A stretch of DNA of 64,000 nt from JBCCXL01 sp039191605. Lineage in GTDB: Bacteria > Acidobacteriota > Thermoanaerobaculia > Multivoradales > JAHZIX01. Made by a program: the position numbers and the translations under genes. The DNA is taken from NCBI GenBank assembly GCA_039191605.1, contig JBCCXL010000009.1, positions 186,001 through 250,000 of the forward strand, written 5' to 3'. Below the pieces are notes generated by a model, which made no database searches, was not told where the DNA came from, and saw only the letters and a program-made list of their open reading frames with translations. Below are positions 44,001-52,020 of this stretch, one piece after another (the first letter of the stretch is position 1; the number at the start of each line of letters is the position of its first letter).

Positions 44001-44169
44001 GCTGTGGTCTGAGACTGCCTCTCGTGAATGGACGGAAGGGAGGCTCAAGTGAGACGAGATGAGGATAGGACAGCCAGCCACGCCCGCGGATCTCCCACGA
44101 GTAGAAATTCTCCGTGAGCGCCCTGAGTCTCTGATTGGGCTCAGTCGTCACGGCACTGCCATCACACAA
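41083..44169 (-). CDS. TraG/VirD4/HerA-like DNA-translocase ATPase with nuclease-like C-terminal domain
   Basis: 1028 residues from TTG 44169 (8-bp overlap with the upstream gene; GTG 44151 is an alternative). The N-terminal ~380 residues are unrecognised. The ATPase domain has Walker A G-A-T-G-T-G-K-S-T at about 420, D-P-H-G-D-L, and Walker B Y-L-Y-V-D-E-F-H at about 663, as in type IV coupling proteins. A charged linker (about 790-865) leads to a C-terminal alpha/beta domain (865-1000) with G-I-V-D-V-G-L (Asp897) and I-A-V-E-I-A (Glu910), the D...E-x spacing of PD-(D/E)XK-like folds but no clear Lys. Probable role: DNA transfer or processing for the element. Confidence 0.85.
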   Translation of the reverse strand: MCDGSAVTTEPNQRLRALTENFYSWEIRGRGWLSYPHLVSLEPPFRPFTRGSLRPQPVIDDGRRETFWSGLVKAVFHPQSEQQQLQRETPVDVEPAVVPAAYSRELTEFTVTLPQQARLSLERIEAWLQSIAGLSAPAAWEIVGADRSVSFRLAARTADASLLQRTLEAYVPDAVVTPASKSLMDVWRATDGSLYAVREFGLLREFMVPLRSFSSLDPDPVTSLVAQLASIPPGMLGFMQILFAPCAFDWNRETRKAVTTPSGTPFFADAPEITSLAAAKLASPLAAVVVRVGAKGRDEDDLWEVLWRLASGLSQFAAPDRNALAPLASEDYGVLEEDVLFRQSHRPGMLLSLQELAALVHPPSPTLALPEISRSIARGKQAPKVLAQTDDLVLGENPYRGSSQKVSLNRGMRSKHMHILGATGTGKSTLLVQLALQDTRRGEGFALIDPHGDLVDDVLSRLPEDRIDDVVLLDPVDPDFVVGWNVLQARTDAERDMLASDLTGVFRRLATSWGDQMTTVLANAVLAFLTSSRGGTLLNLRHFLSDTRWREEFLDSVEDEFVVEYFRNEFPFLKGRPTLPILTRLNSFLRPRHIRDVVAKSRRPLDFRGLVEEKKILLVKLAQGALGTDNAALLGSLIVSKLHQVMLTRQDLARDRRTPFYLYVDEFHECATPSMAALFSGVRKYGLGLVVAHQDLYQLRAKVPDVERSVLANAHTRICFRVADQDARVLERGFSFFTADDLENLEIGEAICRVGRRSDDFNLHTWKLRSVSPVEAERKRARIRKRSGTLYGSRRSSVTVTATPPPSGEEEERDKTASLEKSTHRQRSTPPPREDPKSAPAASRKRDLQPDEVTSKPPGRGGAEHIYLQELIKQLGEAQGFSAVVEEAILDGAGIVDVGLHRDDRSIAVEIAITSGVKTELANIIQAFEAGFTHVLVVSSRKKFLRLLRAAVDTDVPERHRKEVSCLTPEMSFSYLSSLDRVASKERVGGYAVEVSFAEGDATESSQRDRAITDILLKSLQSLKGDAS

Positions 44170-44824
44170 GGTGATCCATATGTGGCTTCAACTCGTCAGG
44201 GGTCAGTTTTCGGAGGCCCTGCTCAGAGCGAAGCGTTCCGATGACCTCGTTCACTGAGCGACGTACTGACTCACGAAACATGATCGCGGTATCGAGGCGA
44301 TAGTAAGTGACCGGACTGAAGATGAGGCGATACAGCCAGCCGATGACAGGAAGCTCAAGAAGTGTTTCCTCCGATCCGATCGATCCTTCCCGAATAGCAA
44401 CGCCAAGCCCAGTAAGCAGCAGGCCTGTTACGAAGACAATGGCAACAAGTGAGCCGCAGCCACCGTCCCAGATATTCCACGCCAAGGTGAGGTATATAAC
44501 GGTCGCGAACAGTACGAACATGAGCGTCCCAAAGTGCTTACCCGGAATCCTCGAGAGCCACCACGAGAAGAAGAAGCCATTGCCATACGGCGCAGCGCAA
44601 ATGTCGAAGGCGATATTTTCCCGGCGCACCCGGAGATACTCCCGTTCAGCGGAGAGCATGCCCCATTCTCTATGGGTAACTCGCTCGAACGTTACGTCCG
44701 ACGGAAGCTCCCGAGCCTTGAGTGCATCCTCGACCTGGCGGTAAAAGTCCTGCGTTGAGGTGGCGTAGGCATCCATGAGGAGATGCCAGTTCGAGAGGAC
44801 GACTTGCCCATCCTGACGCTGCAT
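44162..44824 (-). CDS. two-TM membrane protein of the element
   Basis: 220 residues from ATG 44824, with GGAGG 6 nt upstream. The cytoplasmic N-terminal ~95 residues are followed by two close hydrophobic segments (about 101-121 and 126-147) and a polar C-terminal part (about 150-220). The N-terminal W-H-L-L-M-D-A-Y and R-R-E-N-I-A-F-D-I-C-A-A-P-Y-G motifs are not recognised. It overlaps the ATPase gene by 8 bp, so the two are probably partners, with this protein as the membrane anchor (inference). Confidence 0.75.
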   Translation of the reverse strand: MQRQDGQVVLSNWHLLMDAYATSTQDFYRQVEDALKARELPSDVTFERVTHREWGMLSAEREYLRVRRENIAFDICAAPYGNGFFFSWWLSRIPGKHFGTLMFVLFATVIYLTLAWNIWDGGCGSLVAIVFVTGLLLTGLGVAIREGSIGSEETLLELPVIGWLYRLIFSPVTYYRLDTAIMFRESVRRSVNEVIGTLRSEQGLRKLTPDELKPHMDHLV

Positions 44825-44869
44825 ACTGAACCTCCATGTATTCGTGGTTGCTCAGATGCTAGCACGCGG

Positions 44870-45127
44870 TCAGGAGTCCCCTTTTTCTTGCTCCTCGCTC
44901 TCGTCAGCAGTAATGACGAACCAGGCGATGTCTTTGCCATAGAGCTCTGCCAGTTCTTGGAGTTCTACAGGATCGATGCGTCGCTCATTCAGCTCAATCT
45001 TGGAGACGTACTGCTGTGGCTCTCCAAGTCGCTTCGCCACATCTACCTGCGTGAGGCCAGCTGCTTCACGCGCGCTGCGTAGCTTCTCGAGCATCGCGCT
45101 GTAGCGCTCAGGGTGACGGGTCGCCAT
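44870..45127 (-). CDS. XRE-family helix-turn-helix repressor
   Basis: 85 residues from ATG 45127 behind AAGGGG; ATG codons at 45154-45160 would extend it. HTH at about 18-55: A-R-E-A-A-G-L-T-Q-V-D-V-A-K-R-L-G-E-P-Q-Q-Y-V-S-K-I-E. The C-terminus is acidic (D-E-S-E-E-Q-E-K). It lies at the head of the recombinase/ATPase unit and diverges from the metalloprotease gene; the operator array between them suggests it controls both. Confidence 0.9.
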   Translation of the reverse strand: MATRHPERYSAMLEKLRSAREAAGLTQVDVAKRLGEPQQYVSKIELNERRIDPVELQELAELYGKDIAWFVITADESEEQEKGDS

Positions 45128-45136
45128 AGACCCCTT

Positions 45137-45165
45137 TTTATACACACTTGCCATCATCACACCAA
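45137..45165 (-). promoter_or_regulatory. candidate sigma-70 promoter of the XRE gene
   Basis: On the minus strand TTGGTG (45165-45160), 17-bp spacer, TATAAA (45142-45137). The inferred start of transcription is only a few bases before ATG 45127. It abuts the operator array. Confidence 0.4.
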
Positions 45166-45169
45166 CTCA

Positions 45170-45221
45170 GTGTACATCGACTTAGTGTACACTATTTTGG
45201 TGTACACTGACTTAGTGTGCT
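45170..45221. promoter_or_regulatory. phased operator array (GTGTACAC boxes every 15 bp)
   Basis: GTGTACAT-CGACTTA (45170), GTGTACAC-TATTTTG (45185), GTGTACAC-TGACTTA (45200) and a diverged GTGTGCTC (45215). The box GTGTACAC is a palindrome and the period is exactly 15 bp. It sits between divergent XRE and metalloprotease genes; binding by the XRE protein is inferred. Confidence 0.75.
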
Positions 45222-45270
45222 CGACCTTATACGCAACCCACTCGATACTCAACAGCAAGGAGTCCGCGTC

Positions 45271-46767
45271 ATGAAGAAACTCAGCTACGCGTGCTGGGCT
45301 CTTGTACTCAGCCTTGTCCTCTCGATCCCTACCTTTGCCGACAGCTTCGCAGCACCAGGTGCGGAGACGCTCCTCCTCGCTGAAGCCGCATCGTTCGAGC
45401 CACCTTTTGCCCTCTCGGTCGCTGTTCATGGTGGTGGCACGGTTACCGCTATTCGGCAGTTCTCCGGTACCCGGTGGACAAGTGATGGCCGCCCCATTCG
45501 AAGCTGGGATGGCGTCGTTCTCGGCAAGCCAGAGAGTACGCTGACCCTCACCACGCTCGACGAGAAGATACGCGGCAACCTGTCACTCGACGGCATGCAC
45601 TACTCGGTCACTGGTACCGCCGATGGCCTCTCGGTGGCACCAACCCGAAAGCACGCAGTCTCCTGTACCCATCCCGAGCACACGCACGCCGACGTTCCCG
45701 GCAAGGTCGTCACTCCCGTTGCCGAGGAGATTTCAAGCTTCCCTGTGACCCTGGATCTTTTGGTGCTGTACGAACCTGAGCCTGACACCGTGCTCGGGAG
45801 CATCGCTGAACTTGAACTCGAGGCTGAGCATGCAGTCACTGTCTCCAATGCAGCGTTTGCACGAAGCGACCTACTCGTGTCGGTCAGAACTGTTGGTTTC
45901 CTTCCGTACCCCGAGTATGACGAGAACGATCCCTTCATGACGGGCATGCTCACGCCTCGCCAGGAAGCGCTCCGCGCCGAGCACAAAGCGGATCTTGTTA
46001 CCCTCATCACCGATGATGGCTTCGGAGCGGTTCTCGCTGGCCTTGTCTATTGGGGCGGTAGAGACTCAGTGGCGTATTCGCTTGTAGACCGACTCGCAAT
46101 CATCAACAATCCCACTATCTTGACTCATGAGATTGGGCACAATCTCGGTGCGCGCCATGATTTGACTGCTGCGGGAGCAACAACGCCGCCAGGCATTCCT
46201 GATGGTGGCTACGGACAGATCTGGTGTCCGCCTGGAGATGAGCGGGGCTGGCGTACCATCATGGCCAACGGTACCTCCCCCTGCTTCTACACCGACGTAC
46301 CGTATTTCTCTAATCCTGACATTCTGCTCGATGGCATCCCGACGGGCATTCCGGAGCAAGCGGATAACGCTCGAACGATTCGGCTCACTGCCCCTGTTGT
46401 TGCCCGATACCGGCTGAGCGGCAATGAGCAGCTTCAGACAGAGCTACCGCTTCTGGAAACACAGTTCCGGGTGAACGGCCTGTGGCGGAATATTGATGGC
46501 GACTCGGGACCGATCCGGCCATCGTCCTTATCGGATAACACTGGTCTCTTCTGGTTCTTCAACGAGGCCAATGCCGAGGTGTTCATCAAGATGCTGAATG
46601 GGTGCAGCGTCAACGGACACTACTGGGTATTCATCGCAGGGCTCACCAATCTGGAGGTCACCATCGGCATACGGGACGTGGTGAATGAGAATTACAAGGT
46701 GTATACCAATCCCCTCCGCACTGCCTTTGAGCCGATCCAGGATACTCAGGCATTTCCATGTGAATAA
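45271..46767 (+). CDS. secreted zinc metalloprotease (reprolysin-like) carried by the element
   Basis: 498 residues from ATG 45271 with AAGGAG 8 nt upstream. Signal peptide about 1-23. Pro-region (about 30-150), with H-P-E-H-T-H near its end. Catalytic domain with H-E-I-G-H-N-L-G-A-R-H (His286, Glu287, His290, His296) and Met-turn T-I-M-A-N-G, as in M12B/M84-like metzincins. The C-terminal ~100 residues (F-W-F-F-N-E-A-N-A-E, W-V-F-I-A-G-L-T-N-L-E-V, Y-T-N-P) are a domain recurrent on secreted proteins of these bacteria. It diverges from the XRE gene across the operator array, so it may be repressed in the integrated state. Confidence 0.88.
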   Translation: MKKLSYACWALVLSLVLSIPTFADSFAAPGAETLLLAEAASFEPPFALSVAVHGGGTVTAIRQFSGTRWTSDGRPIRSWDGVVLGKPESTLTLTTLDEKIRGNLSLDGMHYSVTGTADGLSVAPTRKHAVSCTHPEHTHADVPGKVVTPVAEEISSFPVTLDLLVLYEPEPDTVLGSIAELELEAEHAVTVSNAAFARSDLLVSVRTVGFLPYPEYDENDPFMTGMLTPRQEALRAEHKADLVTLITDDGFGAVLAGLVYWGGRDSVAYSLVDRLAIINNPTILTHEIGHNLGARHDLTAAGATTPPGIPDGGYGQIWCPPGDERGWRTIMANGTSPCFYTDVPYFSNPDILLDGIPTGIPEQADNARTIRLTAPVVARYRLSGNEQLQTELPLLETQFRVNGLWRNIDGDSGPIRPSSLSDNTGLFWFFNEANAEVFIKMLNGCSVNGHYWVFIAGLTNLEVTIGIRDVVNENYKVYTNPLRTAFEPIQDTQAFPCE

Positions 46768-46858
46768 CTAGGGTTTCCTAAGCTTGCGGGGTTGAGATCT
46801 GTCCCCTACTATGTACGTGTAGTTCATTGCGAAGCCTAACTAAGCGCGCATACATAGT

Positions 46859-47323
46859 ATGGGACATAGGTATATACGGGAAATATCATTAAAGCCGACC
46901 GAGGTTGAAGATCCAATTGACGATATCATCGCAACTGGAGGCGATCTTGCACGGCATGCCAAGAACCTCCTCGTCGGAGAGGAGCAGCGGTACTTCCTGA
47001 TACTTCTCGATGATAACTTCTATTCAATAGCGACAATACTCCTAGGGATTGACATCAACCCAAATGCAATTGAGCCCAGGCATTTCTGGGCACCAATTAC
47101 ACGATTTGACGCGCCACGGTTCGCAGTTTTGACGAATCACAAAGAAGACCCAACACCATCGGGCACGGAGCTCGATTTCTGCACAAGGCTAAGCGCTGAA
47201 GCCGCAGTCCTTGAGACAAATTTGAGCCATTTCGTGATCGTTGCGGGAGCGAGCTTCTGGTCTGCCTCGCAAGCGAAGCTAACTGGTTTCATCCGCTCAA
47301 TTCCCAGTCGTCCGTCTTACTGA
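46859..47323 (+). CDS. RadC-like (JAB/MPN fold) protein with altered metal site
   Basis: 154 residues from ATG 46859 without a clear ribosome site. The middle and C-terminus follow the RadC pattern: Y-F-L-I-L-L-D-D-N-F-Y ... N-H-K-E-D-P-T-P-S-G-T-E-L-D-F-C-T-R-L ... S-H-F-V-I-V. In normal RadC the core is H-N-H-P-S-G-D-P-x-P-S with two His; here only one His remains (T-N-H-K-E-D-P), so metal binding is doubtful. RadC-like genes are common on mobile elements. Its role is unknown. Confidence 0.65.
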   Translation: MGHRYIREISLKPTEVEDPIDDIIATGGDLARHAKNLLVGEEQRYFLILLDDNFYSIATILLGIDINPNAIEPRHFWAPITRFDAPRFAVLTNHKEDPTPSGTELDFCTRLSAEAAVLETNLSHFVIVAGASFWSASQAKLTGFIRSIPSRPSY

Positions 47324-47612
47324 ATAATGCTCAGACCATCAATAGAAGTCTTTACCTTAAGGTCAGCAGGCTCGACCATACACACAAAGAACATTGACGC
47401 GACTGCGTCCCTATAGCTGCTCTTATCAGAAACATCGCCATCACCAGTACTGCCTGTATAGACCCCTTAAGGACTTGTGGTGACGCAAGGCATTAGGCCA
47501 AGGCTGTACGTACTAGAATAAATCGAAAGTCACAGTTCGCATGTACCTATGTAGCGATGCAGGACTAAACCTAGACCAGCTCATCATTCGCCATCTTCAA
47601 TGACAACTTTCT
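47324..47612. other. non-coding region
   Basis: AT-richer DNA between converging genes, with no supported gene. No clear hairpin terminator was seen. Confidence 0.4.
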
Positions 47613-50600
47613 CTAATTACCGATCCTTCTATCCCATTCGTCCGTTGTTCCGGACTCAAAATTGTCGGAGAAAACAGGCGAGGCAGGCTCCTCCGTAACG
47701 GTTAGCCAGGCAGTAGTTCTTACTCCTCCATTTTCAATTATAATTGGCGTTTCTCCGAAGCTGCGAGATCTCAAGGTCCCATCACTTGAAACGCTTGCTA
47801 CAACTTGCTCTACAACAGAATAGCGCGTACCGACGATTGGAGAAGTTAGATCTCGTACAGCGCCATCGTCAAAAGTGCCGAGAATCTGCAGTGCAAATGT
47901 TCTATCAACCCCAAAGATAATGGGATCCTCGGGGACAGCCTCGAGGCTAACGAGTGCTGCTGTTTGCATGATATCCAGGTCGATGACACCAGACCGATAA
48001 ATCTCTTGTCCAGACCCCTTCCCAAATGCTTGTAACGCGTAGACTCCAGATGCGTCAGACGGAATCTGGAATTCAATACTGAATGGAGCCTTGTCATCAC
48101 GCACAGCGACTCCTGGCCCAACTACGAGAACACTATCCACCAATGGGACACCTACGGTGTCTACCTGTACTGTGATTAACTCCCCTGGGGTTACCACGTG
48201 CCCATCTGTAGGGACAGTGATCTCAATATCACCTACTCCGTCAGCGATACGAATATCGTGCTCGAGCTGGCGAGGTGCTGGACACACAGCCGCGGTAGAG
48301 GGAAGTGGCTCAAAGACAGGATTCGCCACTGGTTCATGCAACAGGTATAGCAACTGATCAGAATATACAGGGCTGGATGTGTTGTTCGTATGGACCCCGT
48401 CCATCCCACCGATTAGGGTTGAGGCAAAACCAGACAGGCCTCCACGCTGGCTATCCTCAGCAACAACTGAGTCATGTTGCATGCCATCGAACAGAATGCT
48501 CCCAAGAGTATTGCTGAAAAACCATTCAATAACATTGAACACAACTCCCCAAAAGCCAGGGGTGTCAGGAAGAAATTCAACACCGCCCACGCCTACTATC
48601 GCATGTGTTGGCACGTTCGCTGCCGGGAGCGCCGCGATTGCAGTGCTTCCGAATGCTAGATCACCTACGGCTCCGTCCGTCAACGGGAAACCAAAAGTCC
48701 CAAATGCATCTGCCAGTGCATCACTTAAGTTCTCGACAAAAAGCGACGCCAGGCGCGAGCCGCAATGCGGCGTGTCGAGAGTGATAAGTTTTCTAATGTA
48801 GCCATCTTGATAATTGTCAACTGTAAAGTTGTCCGCTTCTAGTGCCCATAGCCGCGCAAGAAGGCCCCCCATACTATGACCGATGATATCTACCTTGCTT
48901 GCTGCGACTCCTTGTGTCCGGAGATCACTCATGACCGTCGCAATCTCACAGCCAACTACACCTACATTCTCCTCAAGGCTGAGAGCATTTGAGTATGATG
49001 GGGTATGCCGATATATAAAGCGTGAATCACGAACAGCTGAAAAGTCCCAAGTATTACCGCTCGACCAAAGGCCATGAAGGAAAAGTAATGGTGTTCTATG
49101 CAACTCAAGCTGGAAAGTGTCAATTTCCGCCTCTCCATTACCTATTGGGGTGTACTGAGCTTCTAGAGTAATAAAACGCGACCGACTCAACGTTTGTCCG
49201 GCTGGGTCAAACTCATCAGGCGCACGATATACCGCAAATGCGTAATGAGATCCATCGACCTCCACAACTGGTACGGTAACCTCTCTTTGACGGGTGCCTT
49301 CGCCTACGGCATCCACGCCTCCGTCATCTTCAGCCAGGCTTGGACCGTTAACGCTGAAGCGCACAGTACCTGCGCCAGACGCACCATATCGCAGTAGAAG
49401 CTGGGACACGCCATCAGCAGCTATTCCAGATCGCAACTCACCATCCTCAACGAGGCGTGCGGGGTCCAGAAATATGCCAGTTTTATCCACATACGTTGGG
49501 TTTACGTCAAAAACAGAGAGCCCCCGTCGTGAGGACACTATGTACACTGCGCCGCGGGTCATACCTGCCTCAACGTTATCTGGGTCACCTAAGACGGTGA
49601 AGCCACCTTGCTGATCCATAGAGAATCCAGGTGAGACGGCAGCGGCGTCGCTAACCAGGAGTTGGTCTAAGTACGACCAGTCGTCACTACTAGTTGAGGT
49701 TCTCTCGAATCTGTAAGGTCCGCTACTCTCACTGTCAGCAAAAGCTAGAATCTGATTCTCATTAATAAGAAGTGTTGAAAAGGTACCACCTGGTGCTTGA
49801 GGATCATCTAGAAAGTCAACTAATTGCCAGTCAGCACCACTTGCATCGCGTCTAAATACAGCCGGCGGAGGAGTCGTAGCGCTGGGACTAGACGCAACGA
49901 TCAGGGTATTGTCATCTATATCGAGCTCACCCCCAAAGAAAAACCCAGGGGAGGATCCCGAAAACTTCGCTTGCTCTACCCAGTCGGCTGGGTCATTCGG
50001 AGAAAGCTCGAACAAGTACACGGAGCCGGTGAATAAGTCACCATCAGCAGGGCGCCCCACGGCAACAGTGGAACCGCTGCAAGCGGTAGAGAATCCAAAG
50101 AGGTCTTCCGAGGGCCCGTCCAAGGGTTCAAGTACTGTAACTAGGTCCCAGGCGTTTGGACCACCGGAATTGCGCTGGAATACATGCGCCGCCTCGCTCC
50201 CAGGTGTTCCAACGATTAGAATACCATCGCACAAGGCTAGACTATTTCTTCCGCCTGAGCTTGGGAGTCTATGCGTCCTTACGTGACCCCACTGCCTATC
50301 ACCGCCCATATCTCTATGATGTATTGACACCAGATTTTCAAGGCTCACATCGTCCCTGGACTTGACAATCAGAACGTCACCTTCTAGAGCAAGAGATCCG
50401 CCATAGTCGACTGCAATTCCTGTATCAGAATATGTAAGCCTCTTCTCGATGACCCACGGTGTTACCGCGTTCACTCGCCTCTCATAGATGTATACAGCGC
50501 CCCTACCATCATTCTCGTTCGGAGCACCAACTGCTAGGACTCGTTGATCTAATGCTAGAGTATGCCCAAATCTTGTAGAAACAGCGCTGGCAGGGTTTGG

Positions 50601-50723
50601 GATTTTAGTAACAGAGTAGAGCTCTTCTTGGGCCTGCAACCCGGGTAGCGCTAAGATCACCGAAGTACAAACCCATGCGATTACTGCGCATATACTCATG
50701 TGACGTAGTAGGTTGCTAAACAT
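47613..50723 (-). CDS. secreted FG-GAP beta-propeller / lipase-like fusion protein
   Basis: 1036 residues from ATG 50723, chosen for its AAGGAAGG site; ATG 50753 is an alternative. Signal peptide to about residue 32. Residues 35-400 hold FG-GAP-like repeats (F-G-H-T-L-A-L-D, V-G-A-P-N-E-N-D-G-R-G-A-V-Y-I-Y-E). Residues ~550-800 form an alpha/beta hydrolase: L-F-L-H-G-L-W-S-S-G, nucleophile Ser617 in G-H-S-M-G-G, and a candidate His in G-V-H-T-N-N. Two Ig-like beta domains follow, and the C-terminus reads F-S-D-N-F-E-S-G-T-T-D-E-W. Probably an extracellular lipase/esterase. GC is low relative to the chromosome. Confidence 0.82.
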   Translation of the reverse strand: MFSNLLRHMSICAVIAWVCTSVILALPGLQAQEELYSVTKIPNPASAVSTRFGHTLALDQRVLAVGAPNENDGRGAVYIYERRVNAVTPWVIEKRLTYSDTGIAVDYGGSLALEGDVLIVKSRDDVSLENLVSIHHRDMGGDRQWGHVRTHRLPSSGGRNSLALCDGILIVGTPGSEAAHVFQRNSGGPNAWDLVTVLEPLDGPSEDLFGFSTACSGSTVAVGRPADGDLFTGSVYLFELSPNDPADWVEQAKFSGSSPGFFFGGELDIDDNTLIVASSPSATTPPPAVFRRDASGADWQLVDFLDDPQAPGGTFSTLLINENQILAFADSESSGPYRFERTSTSSDDWSYLDQLLVSDAAAVSPGFSMDQQGGFTVLGDPDNVEAGMTRGAVYIVSSRRGLSVFDVNPTYVDKTGIFLDPARLVEDGELRSGIAADGVSQLLLRYGASGAGTVRFSVNGPSLAEDDGGVDAVGEGTRQREVTVPVVEVDGSHYAFAVYRAPDEFDPAGQTLSRSRFITLEAQYTPIGNGEAEIDTFQLELHRTPLLFLHGLWSSGNTWDFSAVRDSRFIYRHTPSYSNALSLEENVGVVGCEIATVMSDLRTQGVAASKVDIIGHSMGGLLARLWALEADNFTVDNYQDGYIRKLITLDTPHCGSRLASLFVENLSDALADAFGTFGFPLTDGAVGDLAFGSTAIAALPAANVPTHAIVGVGGVEFLPDTPGFWGVVFNVIEWFFSNTLGSILFDGMQHDSVVAEDSQRGGLSGFASTLIGGMDGVHTNNTSSPVYSDQLLYLLHEPVANPVFEPLPSTAAVCPAPRQLEHDIRIADGVGDIEITVPTDGHVVTPGELITVQVDTVGVPLVDSVLVVGPGVAVRDDKAPFSIEFQIPSDASGVYALQAFGKGSGQEIYRSGVIDLDIMQTAALVSLEAVPEDPIIFGVDRTFALQILGTFDDGAVRDLTSPIVGTRYSVVEQVVASVSSDGTLRSRSFGETPIIIENGGVRTTAWLTVTEEPASPVFSDNFESGTTDEWDRRIGN

Positions 50724-51092
50724 TGGACCTTCCTTGATAAGGATATAGTTCATCTTCTTTAACGCTTCATCGACACACTCAACTGCGCCAATGCGCAGCC
50801 TGACAATGCCGGAGACTCGTGCGTTTTCTCTATCAAGATGCAAAGCGATTCATTCTCTCAAGCGTTCATGAACAAGCAGCCCTATTAGTAGCTGCATGCA
50901 GGTGACATCAACCAGGCAGTTAGTTGCTATTTCCAAATCGCTGGTTACACATCGATCCCCAATTGCCGCTGATTGCTGCAAGATAGTGGCGAAGTGCGTG
51001 CTGAGCAGGCGATCCTTAGCGGGAGGCCCACTTTAGTAGTCACCTGCCTACTCATGCCGCCAGCAATCAAGCCAATTTAGCCCCCTTGGAGT
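50724..51092. other. intergenic region
   Basis: Upstream DNA of the propeller/lipase gene and downstream DNA of the ImmA/IrrE-type gene. No supported gene or clear terminator. Confidence 0.4.
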
Positions 51093-51998
51093 TTATCGGA
51101 AACGATCTCCGTTTAAAAAACGCCACCGCTTAGCTTTCTCTTTGTGGGCTTCATCTAAGAAGATTAGCTGAATGACTTGACCCTTGCGGATTGTAGATCT
51201 CCACACAACTGATTCCAGTGTACCTGATAGCGTGCCAACTGCAACTGGGCCACGTGCATAATGAGGGTTTTCATCACCTCTATAGTATGTCCACAATGCA
51301 TCATTGCTAGACTCAGCTTCAAAGATGCGGTCCTTCGTCGGGATATAGATTCCTGGGGGCGTCCATTTGTCAAGGGCTCGAAAGTAGGAACGTTCGGAGA
51401 CACCTGGAATGAGGTCTTCAGGCATCCGCCAAAGAACGGCGCACACATCAAGGCGAGCAAAACTATCAAGACACCGATACAGGACTTGCCATGGACTGAC
51501 AGTGAACCTAATCGCTGCCTCTTCGAGTGTCTCAAAAGACACTTCTTTTCCGGACAACACGTTCGCAAGAAGTGAGGACGTGAGAGCTTCGGGGAGTAGG
51601 AGATGTCTTGCTATCGATGAGCAGAGCCGTTCTTCAGCGGTAGTATTATCAAACCTGCGTGATGGGAACTCATTCGCATTCTGGTAGGCTAATACATGAC
51701 TGAGTTCATGCGCCAAGATGAAGCGAAATGTAGTAATCGGTAGATCCTCTCGGATCTCGATGGTGAATCCACCTCGCCTTACGTGGAGCCGTCCTAGGTA
51801 ATCCCGAGTCCCACGAGTAACGCGTTTGACGTCTACGGAATGCGTTTCAAGAGCGATTGTGATCCTTTCATACACTTCGTCGCCACCGGCATCCGGAGGC
51901 CAAGAATCGCCTAGAAAGTAGTCTTCAGCATACTTTGGCGCCATGTCTATGTCGCGACAATTGAGACGCTGAAGGATTGTTAATACTCCTGAGTTCAA
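51093..51998 (-). CDS. ImmA/IrrE-family zinc metallopeptidase
   Basis: 301 residues from TTG 51998 (22 bp after the HD gene); ATG 51944 would be 18 residues shorter. Zinc site H-E-L-S-H (His97, Glu98, His101) with the downstream A-E-E-R-L-C-S-S-I-A-R-H-L-L-L-P (Glu122/123 as third ligand), the ImmA/IrrE signature. The C-terminal ~120 residues are extra and unrecognised. Family members cleave repressors or sense damage. It follows the HD phosphohydrolase gene on the same strand, so the two probably act together; no HTH is fused to it. Confidence 0.85.
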   Translation of the reverse strand: MNSGVLTILQRLNCRDIDMAPKYAEDYFLGDSWPPDAGGDEVYERITIALETHSVDVKRVTRGTRDYLGRLHVRRGGFTIEIREDLPITTFRFILAHELSHVLAYQNANEFPSRRFDNTTAEERLCSSIARHLLLPEALTSSLLANVLSGKEVSFETLEEAAIRFTVSPWQVLYRCLDSFARLDVCAVLWRMPEDLIPGVSERSYFRALDKWTPPGIYIPTKDRIFEAESSNDALWTYYRGDENPHYARGPVAVGTLSGTLESVVWRSTIRKGQVIQLIFLDEAHKEKAKRWRFLNGDRFR

Positions 51999-52020
51999 GT
52001 TGCAAGCCTTTGATACTGAA

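Noticed and set aside
45157..45429. Minus-strand frame with V-Y-T-K repeats
   Set aside because: The repeats come from the 15-bp operator array read as codons; the rest is antisense to the metalloprotease.
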